Source: CAVXHQ01 sp963761735 (GTDB taxonomy: Bacteria > Pseudomonadota > Alphaproteobacteria > Rhodobacterales > Rhodobacteraceae). From it: 64,000 bases of DNA. The first letter of the stretch is position 1, and each line of letters starts with the position of its first letter. Position numbers and translations under genes: made by a program. The notes below the pieces were generated by a model. That model was not told the DNA's origin, searched no databases, and saw nothing but the letters and a program-made list of their open reading frames with translations. The stretch lies in the NCBI GenBank assembly GCA_963761735.1, contig CAVXHQ010000005.1, forward strand, positions 992,001 through 1,056,000. The letters run 5' to 3'. Positions 1 through 8,145 of this stretch are shown here, piece after piece.

Positions 1-270
1 ACACGCACAACCTGGATGCCAGCATGTCAAGACGTGGGAACTGTCATGACAACGCCCCAGCAGAGAGCTTCTTCCAACTCTTGAAACGGGAGCGGATCAG
101 GCGGAGGACGTACCTCACACGCGGCGCCGCAAGGCAGGACGTGATTGACTGCCTCGAGATGTTCTGTACCCCGACACGCAAACAGATGACCAACAAGATG
201 CTGTCACCGGTTGACCATGAAACAAGACCGTCGAAAACGAACCAGGCAGGCGTCTGCAAACTACGGGCAC
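1..270 (+). pseudogene. IS3-family transposase (OrfB) C-terminal remnant
   Basis: The frame is already open at the window edge and reads HNLDASMSRRGNCHDN, followed by AESFFQLLKRERI and, further on, MLSPVDHE. This is the final part of the DDE/rve domain of IS3-family OrfB; the Glu of AESFF is the last catalytic acid of the family. Only about 80 residues are visible, and the rest lies outside the window. Several usually conserved positions look eroded (EMFCTPTRKQMTN where the family normally reads like EMFYNPKRRHGTN). The frame does not stop where the element should end but runs on into unrelated IS481 sequence. This is a decayed fragment and is unlikely to be active. Confidence 0.8.
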
Positions 271-643
271 CTCAGGCATCCAGTTCGCCGCGCAGCCCCC
301 GGAACCGGAACAAACCTATTCCCGGCCAATGCGCCTCGACGCGGTCTGCGACGCAAACGGGATCGAGCATCGGCTGACGAAACCCAACCACCCCTGGACC
401 AACGGCCAGGTCAGGCGGATGAACCGCACGATCAAGGACGCTGCCGTCAAACGGTATCACTCCGAAAGCCACGATCTGCTGCGGACGCGCCTCGCCGACT
501 GTCTGGCAACCGACAACTCTGCCCGAAGGCTTAAGACGCCCAGCGGTCTCACGCCTTACGAATACATCTGCAAAATCCGGACATCGGCGCCGGATCGATA
601 CATCCTCGATCCGATCCACCAAGTGCCGGGGCTGACCATCTGA
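263..643 (+). pseudogene. IS481-family transposase C-terminal remnant
   Basis: From about 263, in a different frame from the IS3 remnant, the sequence reads GTSGIQFAAQPPEPEQTYSR, and from 329 it continues with IEHRLTKPNHPWTNGQ, RMNRTIKDA and LTPYEYICKIRTS. These are the hallmark motifs of the C-terminal half of IS481-type DDE transposases. The expected Glu in the family motif GQVERMNRT is replaced by Arg (GQVRRMNRT), removing a catalytic acid. The N-terminal half (helix-turn-helix and first Asp) is missing because IS3 sequence sits in its place. It is a dead element fragment whose stop lies 78 bp from the 3' end of the glutamine-synthetase-like gene. Confidence 0.85.
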
Positions 644-721
644 GCGCCTTGTGCCAAACCAAATGCCAGCTAAAACCCCAACGTTTGCTTGCAAGTCCGG
701 TGACTTGGGAGGCTGTCGCTG

Positions 722-2053
722 TCAAACGGTATCCAGATACAACTCCAGCCGTTGTTCCGGATCCAGTTCCTCCAGATATCGCGCCTCTTGCCGTTTGGTC
801 ATCACCAGATTGTCCACCAGCACCTCGGGGAAAATCCGGCGCGCGATGGGGCTGGCATCGAACCGGTCGATTGCGGCCTCCCAGGTGTCGGGGATCTGCG
901 GCATGTCCTGATCGTAGGCGTTGCCAGAAATCGGCGGCGGCGGCACCATCTTGTCCTGGATGCCGATCAGGGCGGCGCCCAGAACGGCGGCGATGAACAG
1001 ATAGGGGTTCACGTCGCCGCCCGCCACGCGGTGCTCGATCCGGCGCGCTTTCAGCGATCCGCCGGGGACGCGGACGCTCGCGGTGCGGTTTTCATAGGCC
1101 CAGCAGACGCCGGTGGGCGCGTAGTTTTCGGGCACGAGGCGATCATAGCTGTTGCTGTGCGGCGCAAAAATCAGGGCGCAGTCGGGGGTTGCATGCAGGC
1201 AGCCGGCGATGGCCTGCTGCAGCATTTCGGTGCCTTCGAAGGTGTCGTTGGCGAAGGCGTTGTTGCCGTCCTTGTCGAGGACGGAAAAGTGCATGTGCAG
1301 TCCCGATCCTGCGTATTCCTCATAGGGTTTGGCCATGAACGACGCGGCCATGTTGTGATTGCGCGCGAGCCCGCGCACCAGCATCTTGAAAAGCCAGGCG
1401 TCGTCGGCGGCCTTGAGTGCGTCGGGCACATGTTCGAGGTTGATCTCGAACTGACCCATGCCCACCTCGGAAATCGCGGCCTCGGCGGGAATGTCCATGT
1501 CCTCGCAGCCGTCATAGAGCTGGGTGAAAAACACATCGAACGCGTCGAGCGCGCGCAGTGACAGGATTTCGGCACCGGGGCGGCGCTTGCCGGAGCGGGG
1601 CGATTTGGGCTGGCGGATGCCGTCGCCGGTGTCGTCCACGAGGTAGAATTCCATCTCGGTGGCGACCACGGGCGTCAGGCCAAGCGCGGTAAACCCCTCG
1701 AGCACGCGCGCGAGGGCGTGGCGCGGATCGCCCTCGAAAGCGCGACCGTCCTCGTGATAGGCCCACAGCGGTAACAGCGCCGAGGGCGTCGACAGCCAGG
1801 GCATCGGGGTATAGCCGCGTTCCGTCGGCATCAGGACACCGTCGGGGTCTCCGGCGGCGAAAACCAGCGGGCTGTCCTCGACGTCCTCGCCCCAGATGTC
1901 GAGGTTGAACACCGACAGCGGAAACCGGGTGCCGTCCTCCTCGAGTTTGCGGGCAAAGCGGATCGGTACCCGTTTACCGCGCGCCTGACCGTTAAGGTCT
2001 GCCGCACCGCAACGGACATTGCGGACTTCTGGATGCTCGTCGAGCCAGGACAT
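722..2053 (-). CDS. glutamine-synthetase-family ligase (PuuA-like)
   Basis: This 443-residue type-I glutamine synthetase fold enzyme is predicted to make an ATP-dependent gamma-glutamyl amide bond. Visible family signatures are the metal-ligand Glu segment TEMEFYLVDD, the active-site stretch GLHMHFSVLDKDG, the NSYDRL-PENYAP loop, and ENRTASVRVPGG plus EHRVAGGDVNPYL near the C terminus. It is short for a nitrogen-assimilating GlnA (about 470) and lacks the adenylylation-site region, matching the GlnA3/PuuA-like side group that acts on amines or amino acids. It starts 4 bp after the stop of an ABC permease gene and ends the operon. The context suggests it modifies the compound imported by that transporter; the true substrate cannot be read from sequence. 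Confidence 0.85.
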   Translation of the reverse strand: MSWLDEHPEVRNVRCGAADLNGQARGKRVPIRFARKLEEDGTRFPLSVFNLDIWGEDVEDSPLVFAAGDPDGVLMPTERGYTPMPWLSTPSALLPLWAYHEDGRAFEGDPRHALARVLEGFTALGLTPVVATEMEFYLVDDTGDGIRQPKSPRSGKRRPGAEILSLRALDAFDVFFTQLYDGCEDMDIPAEAAISEVGMGQFEINLEHVPDALKAADDAWLFKMLVRGLARNHNMAASFMAKPYEEYAGSGLHMHFSVLDKDGNNAFANDTFEGTEMLQQAIAGCLHATPDCALIFAPHSNSYDRLVPENYAPTGVCWAYENRTASVRVPGGSLKARRIEHRVAGGDVNPYLFIAAVLGAALIGIQDKMVPPPPISGNAYDQDMPQIPDTWEAAIDRFDASPIARRIFPEVLVDNLVMTKRQEARYLEELDPEQRLELYLDTV

Positions 2054-2057
2054 GAAA

Positions 2058-2864
2058 TTACCTGATGATCTGGGGGCGCACGCGGATGCGGGCGCGCTTA
2101 TCCAAGGGAAGGTGCCGGTTGAGGCGCCGGTTGATCAATCCCATTGCCCCGATCACGCCGAGCGTCAAGAGGATGAAATAACCCGCGAGGATCGGATAGG
2201 GCACGAAGGGGTTGAATGTCTTGTCCGCGAAATAGGACGCGTAATACAGGGCGTCGCCGCGCTGCTGGCTGGCGGGAAAGCCTGAAAAGAACACCAGCGT
2301 CGTGGCGTGGAACAGAAAGATCGCCTCGTTGGTATAGGCGGGCCACGCCAGCCGCAGCATCGTCGGCCAGACGACGCGCCGGAACCGGGGCCAGCCGGAG
2401 AGGCCATAGGCGTCGGCGGCCTCTACCTCGCCGCGCGGCACCGATTGCAGGGCGCCATAGAATATTTCCGCCGAATAGGCGGAGGTGTTCAGAAACAACA
2501 CGATGGCCGCCCCAAGCCATGCGGAGGTGAAGGGGCCAAGGTCGGGGTAGGCCGATTTGAGGGACAGGAACAGGAAATAGGCAAAGAAGAACTGGATGAA
2601 CAAAGGCGATCCGCGAAAAAGAAAGATGAACCATTCCGAGGGTTTGCGCGTCCAGCGGGAGCGCGACGCCTTGCCCGCCGCAAGGGCTGTGGCAAAGAAG
2701 AACCCGATGACGAGGGCGATGAACCCGAAATAGATGTTCCAGATCATCCCCGAGCCGATCAGGGTGAATTGCTGGCATAACGTGAAATCCGAGCGCGGCA
2801 GCAACCGCTCGCCAATCCCGACGGACCGCAGGCCATAGGCGAGGATGGTGTCGGCGCAGGTCAC
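2058..2864 (-). CDS. polar amino-acid-type ABC transporter permease (second subunit)
   Basis: This 268-residue inner-membrane permease of the HisMQ type has hydrophobic segments such as GMIWNIYFGFIALVIGFFF, and the cytoplasmic EAA loop contains EVEAADAYGLSG. I place the start at a GTG at 2864 because it overlaps the stop of the upstream permease in the 4-base GTGA arrangement typical of translational coupling. The open frame runs further upstream to about 3149, but that part is out-of-frame sequence of the other permease. The two permeases should form a heterodimeric channel served by the ATPase at 4773-5549. Confidence 0.88.
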   Translation of the reverse strand: MTCADTILAYGLRSVGIGERLLPRSDFTLCQQFTLIGSGMIWNIYFGFIALVIGFFFATALAAGKASRSRWTRKPSEWFIFLFRGSPLFIQFFFAYFLFLSLKSAYPDLGPFTSAWLGAAIVLFLNTSAYSAEIFYGALQSVPRGEVEAADAYGLSGWPRFRRVVWPTMLRLAWPAYTNEAIFLFHATTLVFFSGFPASQQRGDALYYASYFADKTFNPFVPYPILAGYFILLTLGVIGAMGLINRRLNRHLPLDKRARIRVRPQIIR

Positions 2865-3730
2865 GCTGCCGCCCCGCCAAGCGTCGCCTGACCGCGGGTC
2901 AGACGGGCCATGATGCGGTTCAGCACGATTTCGGAAAGGCGGGTGAAACACAGATAAAACACCAGCAGGAACGCGAAATACCACATCCGCCAGTCGGAAT
3001 GCGGATAGTCGGTAAACTGCGGCGTCTTGGTGCCGCCCAGCTCGCGTGCCCAGTAGACGATGTCCTCGACGCCGAGCAGAAACAGCAGCGGCGTCGCCTT
3101 GATCAACACCATCCACAGGTTGGACAGGCCGGGCAGGGCATAGACCCACATCTGCGGCACGGTGATGCGGCGGAATGTCTGGCCTGCGGTCATGCCATAG
3201 GCCTCGGCGGTTTCGACCTGACCGCGCGGCACGGCGCGCATCGCACCGTACAGCACGTTGGCGGCAAAGGCGCCGAATACGATGGCGAAGGTGAACACCG
3301 CGACGAAAAAGCCATACCGCTCATGCGCCGATTGCGGCGCGGTGGTCAGCGGCATCTTGGCCTCGGGGCAGACGATAAAATCGTTGCCCTGCCGGATCGC
3401 GTCGGGCCAGTCGGGGCAAAATATCTGATGGCGCAGATATTCGATGCCTTGATCGAGGGCGATGACGAAAAACAAGAAGAACGCGATGTCCGGCACGCCG
3501 CGCACGACGGAAATATAGATCTTGCCCAGCCAGGATACCGGCGCGATCCGGCTGCGGGCGGCGATGGCACCGCCGAACCCGAAGGCCAGCGCGAGCGGGG
3601 CGGTGATCGCCAGCAGCAACAGAACCGTTCCGAACGAGCGGTAGAACGCCAGATGCTTGCCCGTCGTCAGATAGCATGAAAGCCATGTGAGGCCGTCGAG
3701 CGTTTCGGGGTCGGCGCAATAGGCGAACAT
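2861..3730 (-). CDS. polar amino-acid-type ABC transporter permease (first subunit)
   Basis: This 289-residue membrane protein has five or so hydrophobic segments. Its EAA loop reads GQVETAEAYGMTAGQTF, the coupling-helix motif of amino-acid ABC permeases. Compared with minimal HisQ-type permeases it carries an extra loop of about 50 residues between the second and third membrane segments (around IFCPDWPDAIRQGNDF to TTAPQSAHERYG), probably periplasmic. It lies 88 bp downstream of the binding-protein gene, and that gap holds a strong RNA hairpin. It overlaps the next permease by 4 bp. Confidence 0.9.
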   Translation of the reverse strand: MFAYCADPETLDGLTWLSCYLTTGKHLAFYRSFGTVLLLLAITAPLALAFGFGGAIAARSRIAPVSWLGKIYISVVRGVPDIAFFLFFVIALDQGIEYLRHQIFCPDWPDAIRQGNDFIVCPEAKMPLTTAPQSAHERYGFFVAVFTFAIVFGAFAANVLYGAMRAVPRGQVETAEAYGMTAGQTFRRITVPQMWVYALPGLSNLWMVLIKATPLLFLLGVEDIVYWARELGGTKTPQFTDYPHSDWRMWYFAFLLVFYLCFTRLSEIVLNRIMARLTRGQATLGGAAA

Positions 3731-3741
3731 TCAGGGGCAGG

Positions 3742-3787
3742 GTCCGGCAAGGGAGGGGGCGACGGGAAAATCCCGTCGTGGCCGGAC
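3742..3787 (-). other. intraoperonic RNA hairpin between binding-protein and permease genes
   Basis: Two nested stems lie in the gap. The inner one is CGACGGGA-AAA-TCCCGTCG (3760-3778), and the outer arms are GTCCGGC (3742-3748) and GCCGGAC (3781-3787). No run of T follows on the minus strand, so it is not a typical intrinsic terminator. Stems at this place in ABC operons commonly stabilise the upstream binding-protein message or attenuate downstream expression, giving excess binding protein. That role is inferred. Confidence 0.6.
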
Positions 3788-3818
3788 GGAGCACCGTGCC
3801 CCGACCGGCCCGGGGCGA

Positions 3819-4562
3819 TTACATGTCGCCGTAGGTCGTGATGCCTTCGCCGAACCATTCGATCAGCAGCGCGTCGAGGGTGCCGTCCTCCTTCATCGAC
3901 GTGATCGCGGCGTCGAATGTCTCGAGCATGTCGGTGTCGGACTGGCGCAGGCCCATGCCGATGCCGCCGCCCAGGACGACAGGCTCGCCCACAACCATCA
4001 GCTCGCCGCCCGACGCCTCGACGATCGGCATCAGGAAATCGAGATCTGCAAACACCGCGTCGGCCTCACCGGCGCGCACGGCGGCGACGGTTTCTTCTGG
4101 TGTCGCGAATTCCAGCAGGGCGGCGTCGCCCTCGGCCACATGGCCCGCCTGGATCGTCGATGCCTGTGCCGCGACGACGCCGGTCAGCGTGTCGGCCCCG
4201 GCGCTGGACCCGACATAGATCGACGCGGTGGGCGGATAGTAATCCTGCGTGAACGCGATCACTTCCTTGCGCTCGTCGGTGATGCTCATGCCCGCCATGA
4301 TCGTGTCGTAGTTGCCGGACACGAGGTTCGGGATGATGCCGTCCCAGTCATTGGTGACCCACTCGCAGGTCAACCCGGCGCGCGCGCACAGCTCGTCGCC
4401 CAGATCCCGCTCGAATCCCGCGACCTCGCCATCGTCGTCGAGGAAGTTATACGGCGCGTAGGCGCCTTCGGTGCCCATCCGGACGGTGCTGTGCGCATCG
4501 GCCAGTGCCGTGCCCGCAGTCAGGACAAGGGCGAGGGCGGTGGTGGTCAGGACGTGTCTCAT
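3819..4562 (-). CDS. periplasmic amino-acid-type ABC substrate-binding protein
   Basis: This 247-residue protein of SBP family 3 has a Sec signal peptide with hydrophobic core TTALALVLTAGTALA and likely cleavage after ALADA. Family motifs are TEGAYAPYNFLDDDGEVAGF near the mature N terminus and NWDGIIPNL-like (NDWDGIIPNLVSGNYD), followed by AGMSITDERKEVIAFT. It delivers a small polar ligand such as an amino acid, opine or amine to the two permeases. It stands second in the minus-strand operon, 210 bp after the ATPase gene and 88 bp before the first permease. The ligand cannot be fixed by eye, but the Arg of TDERK is the usual carboxylate-binding region, favouring an amino acid. Confidence 0.9.
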   Translation of the reverse strand: MRHVLTTTALALVLTAGTALADAHSTVRMGTEGAYAPYNFLDDDGEVAGFERDLGDELCARAGLTCEWVTNDWDGIIPNLVSGNYDTIMAGMSITDERKEVIAFTQDYYPPTASIYVGSSAGADTLTGVVAAQASTIQAGHVAEGDAALLEFATPEETVAAVRAGEADAVFADLDFLMPIVEASGGELMVVGEPVVLGGGIGMGLRQSDTDMLETFDAAITSMKEDGTLDALLIEWFGEGITTYGDM

Positions 4563-4772
4563 GGTATTTCCAATCTGGTGAACGTGATGCCGTGGTTTTT
4601 TAAGAGCAGTCGGCGCGGATCACAACGCGCGACGTGCATGTCGAATTTTTCGGGGGCCGGATGTACCCGGCCGACCGGCAGTGCCGAGCGCCACAGGCCG
4701 GTCCGTGTGCCATCGTTGCGTCTGCACCGGGCCCGCGTCCGGCCCGCATCCGGCGGGCCGCGGCCAGCGGCC

Positions 4773-5549
4773 TCATGCGGGAACGCCCGCCGACAGAAAA
4801 CCGCGCAGCCGGTCGGTTTTCGGCGCGCCGAACAGGGTCTCGGGATCGCCTTGCTCCTCGATCACGCCCTGATGCAGGAAAACGACATGGTCACTGACGT
4901 CCCGGGCCATCCGCATGTCGTGGGTGACGATAATCATGGTGCGGCCTTCTTCGGCCAGTGCCTTGATAACGCGCACCACTTCCTGCTCGAGCTCGGGGTC
5001 AAGCGCGCTCGTCGGCTCGTCGAACAACAGCGCCTTGGGTTCCATGCACAGGGCGCGGGCGATGGCGGCGCGCTGCTGCTGGCCGCCCGAGAGTTGCGCG
5101 GGATAGACGTCCGCCTTGTCGCCGATCCCGACCTTGTCGAGGTATTTTCGCGCCGCATCCTCGACCTCGGCCCGAGGCCGTCGCAGCACCGTCAGCGGTG
5201 CCTCCATGACGTTCTGCAGGATCGTCATATGCGCCCACAGGTTGAACTGCTGAAACACCATCGACAGGTTGGTGCGGATGCGGATCATCTGCGCCCGGTC
5301 GCCGGGGCGACGGTTGTGGCCGGTGCCGCGCCATGTGACGGGCTCGCCCGAGAACAGGATGTCGCCCTGCTGGCTGTCCTCGAGCAGGTTGGCGCAGCGC
5401 AGCAATGTCGATTTGCCCGACCCCGACGACCCGATCAGCGATACGACATGCCCCGCCGGTGCCGAGATCGACACGCCTTTCAGGACCTCGAGGGTGCCGT
5501 AGGCCTTGTGCAGGTCGCGGATGTCGATAACGGCAGGGTTTGCGTTCAT
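4773..5549 (-). CDS. polar amino-acid-type ABC transporter ATP-binding protein
   Basis: This 258-residue ATPase has a complete ABC cassette: Walker A GSSGSGKSTLL, Q-loop MVFQQFNLWAHM, signature LSGGQQQRAAIARAL, Walker B ALLFDEPTSALD and H-loop IIVTHDMRMA. The start is set at the ATG at 5549 (MNANPAVIDIRD), preceded by an AAAGG ribosome site. An open frame reaches 5636 but the added residues are Arg-rich and unlike the family. It powers the two permeases encoded downstream. It is the first gene of the operon, and the promoter is presumably in 5550-5660. Confidence 0.92.
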   Translation of the reverse strand: MNANPAVIDIRDLHKAYGTLEVLKGVSISAPAGHVVSLIGSSGSGKSTLLRCANLLEDSQQGDILFSGEPVTWRGTGHNRRPGDRAQMIRIRTNLSMVFQQFNLWAHMTILQNVMEAPLTVLRRPRAEVEDAARKYLDKVGIGDKADVYPAQLSGGQQQRAAIARALCMEPKALLFDEPTSALDPELEQEVVRVIKALAEEGRTMIIVTHDMRMARDVSDHVVFLHQGVIEEQGDPETLFGAPKTDRLRGFLSAGVPA

Positions 5550-5660
5550 GCGGCGGGTGCCTTTCGGTCCGGTCGCGCGATTAAGGCGCAGATCGACCGT
5601 AGTAGCAAGGCGGGGCACGCATGGCCGCGGTGGCAAGGCCGGGGTGGCAGGGCGGGCGAC

Positions 5661-6227
5661 CTAGCGTTCCCAGGGTCCGGAAACGTGGCTGGCCGGACCC
5701 GTATTTGCCGGACCGGCGTTGTCCGGATCGGCGGTGTCGTGACCGGCACTGCCGTGGCCCTCGTCGCGCTGCCGGTCGGCGATGCGCGCTTCGACCCGCT
5801 GACGCGCCTGCGCGCTTTCGGGATCCGAGACGCCCAGCATCGGGGCGACCATCCGCAGCATCGCGTTCTCTTCGTCGTCGCGCCTGCCGTCTGCCAGCGC
5901 CACATCCCACAGCGCCTCGATCACGCCCAGCCGGTGCTCATACGGAACGGCGTCCTTGATCGCGCGGGTGAACCGGACCGTATCGGGGGCGTCATGCTCG
6001 ATCTTTTCGGCCTGGGCGCGCAGGGTCGCGGCCTCGACGGGATTGAGATCGAACCTGGCCGCCGAAATCCGGTCGATGCGGGCGATCTCTTCGGGGGCAT
6101 AGACGCCGTCGATCTTGGCAAGGCGCACCAGCAGCGCCGTGAGCGCAAGGCGCGCGTCGGTGTCGGGCATCGGTTCTGGGGCGGGGTCCATCAGGCGGAC
6201 AAGGAAATCTGTGATCATAGGCATCAT
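5661..6227 (-). CDS. TerB-family protein of unknown function
   Basis: This 188-residue protein has a central helical TerB-like domain (LTALLVRLAKIDGVYAPEE, then FTRAIKDAVPYEHRLGVIEALWDVALADGR). The paired acidic turns DGVYAPEE and DGRRDDEE are the metal-binding features of the tellurite-resistance TerB fold. The last 40 residues are Gly/Asp/Pro rich and probably disordered. The ATG at 6227 overlaps the rlmJ stop in the ATGA arrangement, so it is translated as the second gene of an rlmJ-terB pair. Stand-alone TerB proteins of this kind are widespread in Rhodobacterales and lack an established role; tellurite resistance should not be assumed. Confidence 0.8.
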   Translation of the reverse strand: MMPMITDFLVRLMDPAPEPMPDTDARLALTALLVRLAKIDGVYAPEEIARIDRISAARFDLNPVEAATLRAQAEKIEHDAPDTVRFTRAIKDAVPYEHRLGVIEALWDVALADGRRDDEENAMLRMVAPMLGVSDPESAQARQRVEARIADRQRDEGHGSAGHDTADPDNAGPANTGPASHVSGPWER

Positions 6228-7054
6228 ATAGGGCGAAAGTCCGCCCTGTACAAAGGGGAACGGTCGCGTTGGTCCGGCTGTGGCGCGAGCGCCGCGAAAT
6301 ACCCGCCCAGCTTGGCCGTCTGCGCGGCAAGGCCCCAGGCCGGGTTCACCACGAACAGGCCGGAGCCGACCATGCCGTGACCGGGCCGGGCGGGCGGAAA
6401 GGCCACCTCGTGACACAGGCCCTCCGGGTGCTGACGCCGCAACTGGCGCAACATCGCCGCGTGCTGCGGCTCGGCCAGGATCGGATACCACAGCATGATG
6501 CAGCCCACGGGCCATTTGCGCGCCAGTTTCGCCATCGTGTCTGGAATGGCGCGGTAGTCGTCCTTCACCTCCCAGCTGGGATCGATCAGGCACAGCCCGC
6601 GCGCGGGCACCGGCGGCGCCAGCGACAGCGCCACGTCAAGACCGTCGCGACGGTGCAGGCGGGCCACGGGACAGGCCAGCGCCAGCGCGGCGGCCTCGGC
6701 GGGGTGCAGTTCGGCAAGGTGGAACGGATCGTCCCAGCGCAGCAGGGCATGGGCGATGAGAGGCGAACCGGGGTAGGCGTCCGGCCCATGCGCGGCCCGA
6801 ACCCCGGCGATCACGCGGGCGTAGGGGTGATCCGCATCGAACCAGCCCAGCGCGCGGGCAATGCCGCCCAGCGCCTCGCCGGTCTTGTGCGCTTCGGGGG
6901 CGCCAAGATCGTACAATCCGCGCCCCGCGTGGGTCTCCATATAGGTGAAAGGTTTCGGCTTTTGCGCCATATAGTCGAGCGTCCACGCCAGCGCCGCGTG
7001 CTTGTGCACATCGGCCAGGTTTCCGGCATGATAGGCGTGCTGATAGGACAGCAT
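6224..7054 (-). CDS. rlmJ: 23S rRNA (adenine(2030)-N6)-methyltransferase
   Basis: This 276-residue SAM-dependent enzyme methylates A2030 of 23S rRNA. It starts MLSYQHAYHAGNLADVHKH, the diagnostic N terminus of RlmJ, and has the ETHAGRGLYDL SAM-loop. The catalytic segment reads LIDPSWEVKDDY, where E. coli-type enzymes have DPPYE. The Tyr-to-Trp change is allowed in amino-methyltransferase motifs but worth noting. I chose the ATG at 7054 over the open frame to 7087 because AAGGAG precedes it at good spacing and the family begins exactly there. It overlaps the TerB-family gene by 4 bp. Confidence 0.93.
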   Translation of the reverse strand: MLSYQHAYHAGNLADVHKHAALAWTLDYMAQKPKPFTYMETHAGRGLYDLGAPEAHKTGEALGGIARALGWFDADHPYARVIAGVRAAHGPDAYPGSPLIAHALLRWDDPFHLAELHPAEAAALALACPVARLHRRDGLDVALSLAPPVPARGLCLIDPSWEVKDDYRAIPDTMAKLARKWPVGCIMLWYPILAEPQHAAMLRQLRRQHPEGLCHEVAFPPARPGHGMVGSGLFVVNPAWGLAAQTAKLGGYFAALAPQPDQRDRSPLYRADFRPI

Positions 7055-7264
7055 GAAGGCTCCTTTTCCGTGGATCGCGGACGCCACCGGATATCATGGG
7101 GGCCTAACGGGTGCGGTGCCGCGGGGCAAGATCGTGGCGCATCGGACACGGTCTGAGCCCGTGTCCCGTGACGCTGCCGACGGAGGAACTTTTGCGCAAC
7201 ATTTTGCGTTGTATGATAACGGCAATGTGCTAGCGTTTCTGAGTAGAGTTCCGGAGAAATACCA

Positions 7265-8092
7265 ATGCGCCGACCCCTCGCTTTCCTGGCTGCCGTCGCG
7301 ATGACATGGGGGTCGGTTCCGGCCTTTGCGGGGTCGCTTGACGAGACCGGGACCGCCCCGCCGGTCGCCGTCCCGGGGGTTTCCGCACCGGTTGCGGCGC
7401 GCAACGGTGTGCAGGTTCAGCTTGGCTTTGGCGCGGCGGCGGCACCGGGATATTTCGGCTCGGACGAGACGATCCTCGGGCCGACAGGGACGTTTCGGTT
7501 GCGGGGCCTGACCCTTGGCGGCACCACCTTCGTCGATCCCGACGGCGATCCCACCGGCCTCGGCCTGCGCGGATCGTTTCGCTATATCGGCGAGCGCACC
7601 GCCGCAGAATACCCCGAACTGCGCGGGATGAACGACATCGACGCCAGCCTGGAGCTTGGTCTCGGCGTTGCGTGGAACCAGCCGGGATACGAGGTTTTCG
7701 CCGATGTGCGGTACGGCGCCATCGGCCATGAAAGTTTCGTCGGCGAAGTCGGCGCGGACCTGTTCCTGCGTCCCAGCGAGCGGTTGACCCTGTCGGCAGG
7801 GCCGCGCGTGTTGTTCGGCGACGACGATTACGTTGCCACCTATTTCGGCGTGACCGGAGATGAGGCGATGGCCTCGGATTTCACCTTCTACGATCCGCGC
7901 GGCGGGGCCGTCACCGGCGGGTTCGAATTTGGCGCCGAATACGAGATTACGGACGACTGGGGCGTCGAAGGCACGATCCGCTATGACCGGTTCCTCGGCG
8001 ATGCAGCAGACAGCCCCATCGTGTTGGGCGGATCCGACGAAGCCGTCAGCGCGGGTCTGATGGTAACACGGAACTTCTCGCTCGAGTTCTGA
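7265..8092 (+). CDS. MipA/OmpV-family outer membrane protein
   Basis: This 275-residue protein has a signal peptide (RRPLAFLAAVAMTWGSVPAFA) followed by a beta-barrel pattern: GVQVQLGFGAAAAPGYFGSD, repeated alternation of hydrophobic residues, and a terminal NFSLEF ending in the C-terminal Phe used by the Bam machinery. The segment PGYFGSDE matches the MipA/OmpV scaffold motif. E. coli MipA bridges murein synthase and hydrolase, but most homologues are simply outer membrane proteins of unknown function. It is transcribed alone, divergent from rlmJ and convergent with pyrG. A GGAG ribosome site lies about 10 bp before the ATG. Confidence 0.85.
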   Translation: MRRPLAFLAAVAMTWGSVPAFAGSLDETGTAPPVAVPGVSAPVAARNGVQVQLGFGAAAAPGYFGSDETILGPTGTFRLRGLTLGGTTFVDPDGDPTGLGLRGSFRYIGERTAAEYPELRGMNDIDASLELGLGVAWNQPGYEVFADVRYGAIGHESFVGEVGADLFLRPSERLTLSAGPRVLFGDDDYVATYFGVTGDEAMASDFTFYDPRGGAVTGGFEFGAEYEITDDWGVEGTIRYDRFLGDAADSPIVLGGSDEAVSAGLMVTRNFSLEF

Positions 8093-8145
8093 GAGGCCGC
8101 GCCCGGTTTGTCACAACCCCGGACCGCGGCGTTAGCGAAAGTATC

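Noticed and set aside
446..732. GTCAAACGGTATC occurs at 446-458 and again at about 720-732
   Set aside because: A 13-base match inside a transposase remnant and at the 3' end of the ligase gene could be a target duplication, but it does not flank an element end, so I treat it as chance or unresolved.
2865..3149. Longer start for the second ABC permease
   Set aside because: The added residues are out-of-frame translation of the upstream permease; the GTG at 2864 with GTGA overlap is the sensible start.
4140..6380. 746-codon open frame on the plus strand opposite the transporter genes
   Set aside because: It is antisense to well-recognised genes, and its Arg/Gly/His-rich translation is what high-GC codon bias produces on the reverse strand.
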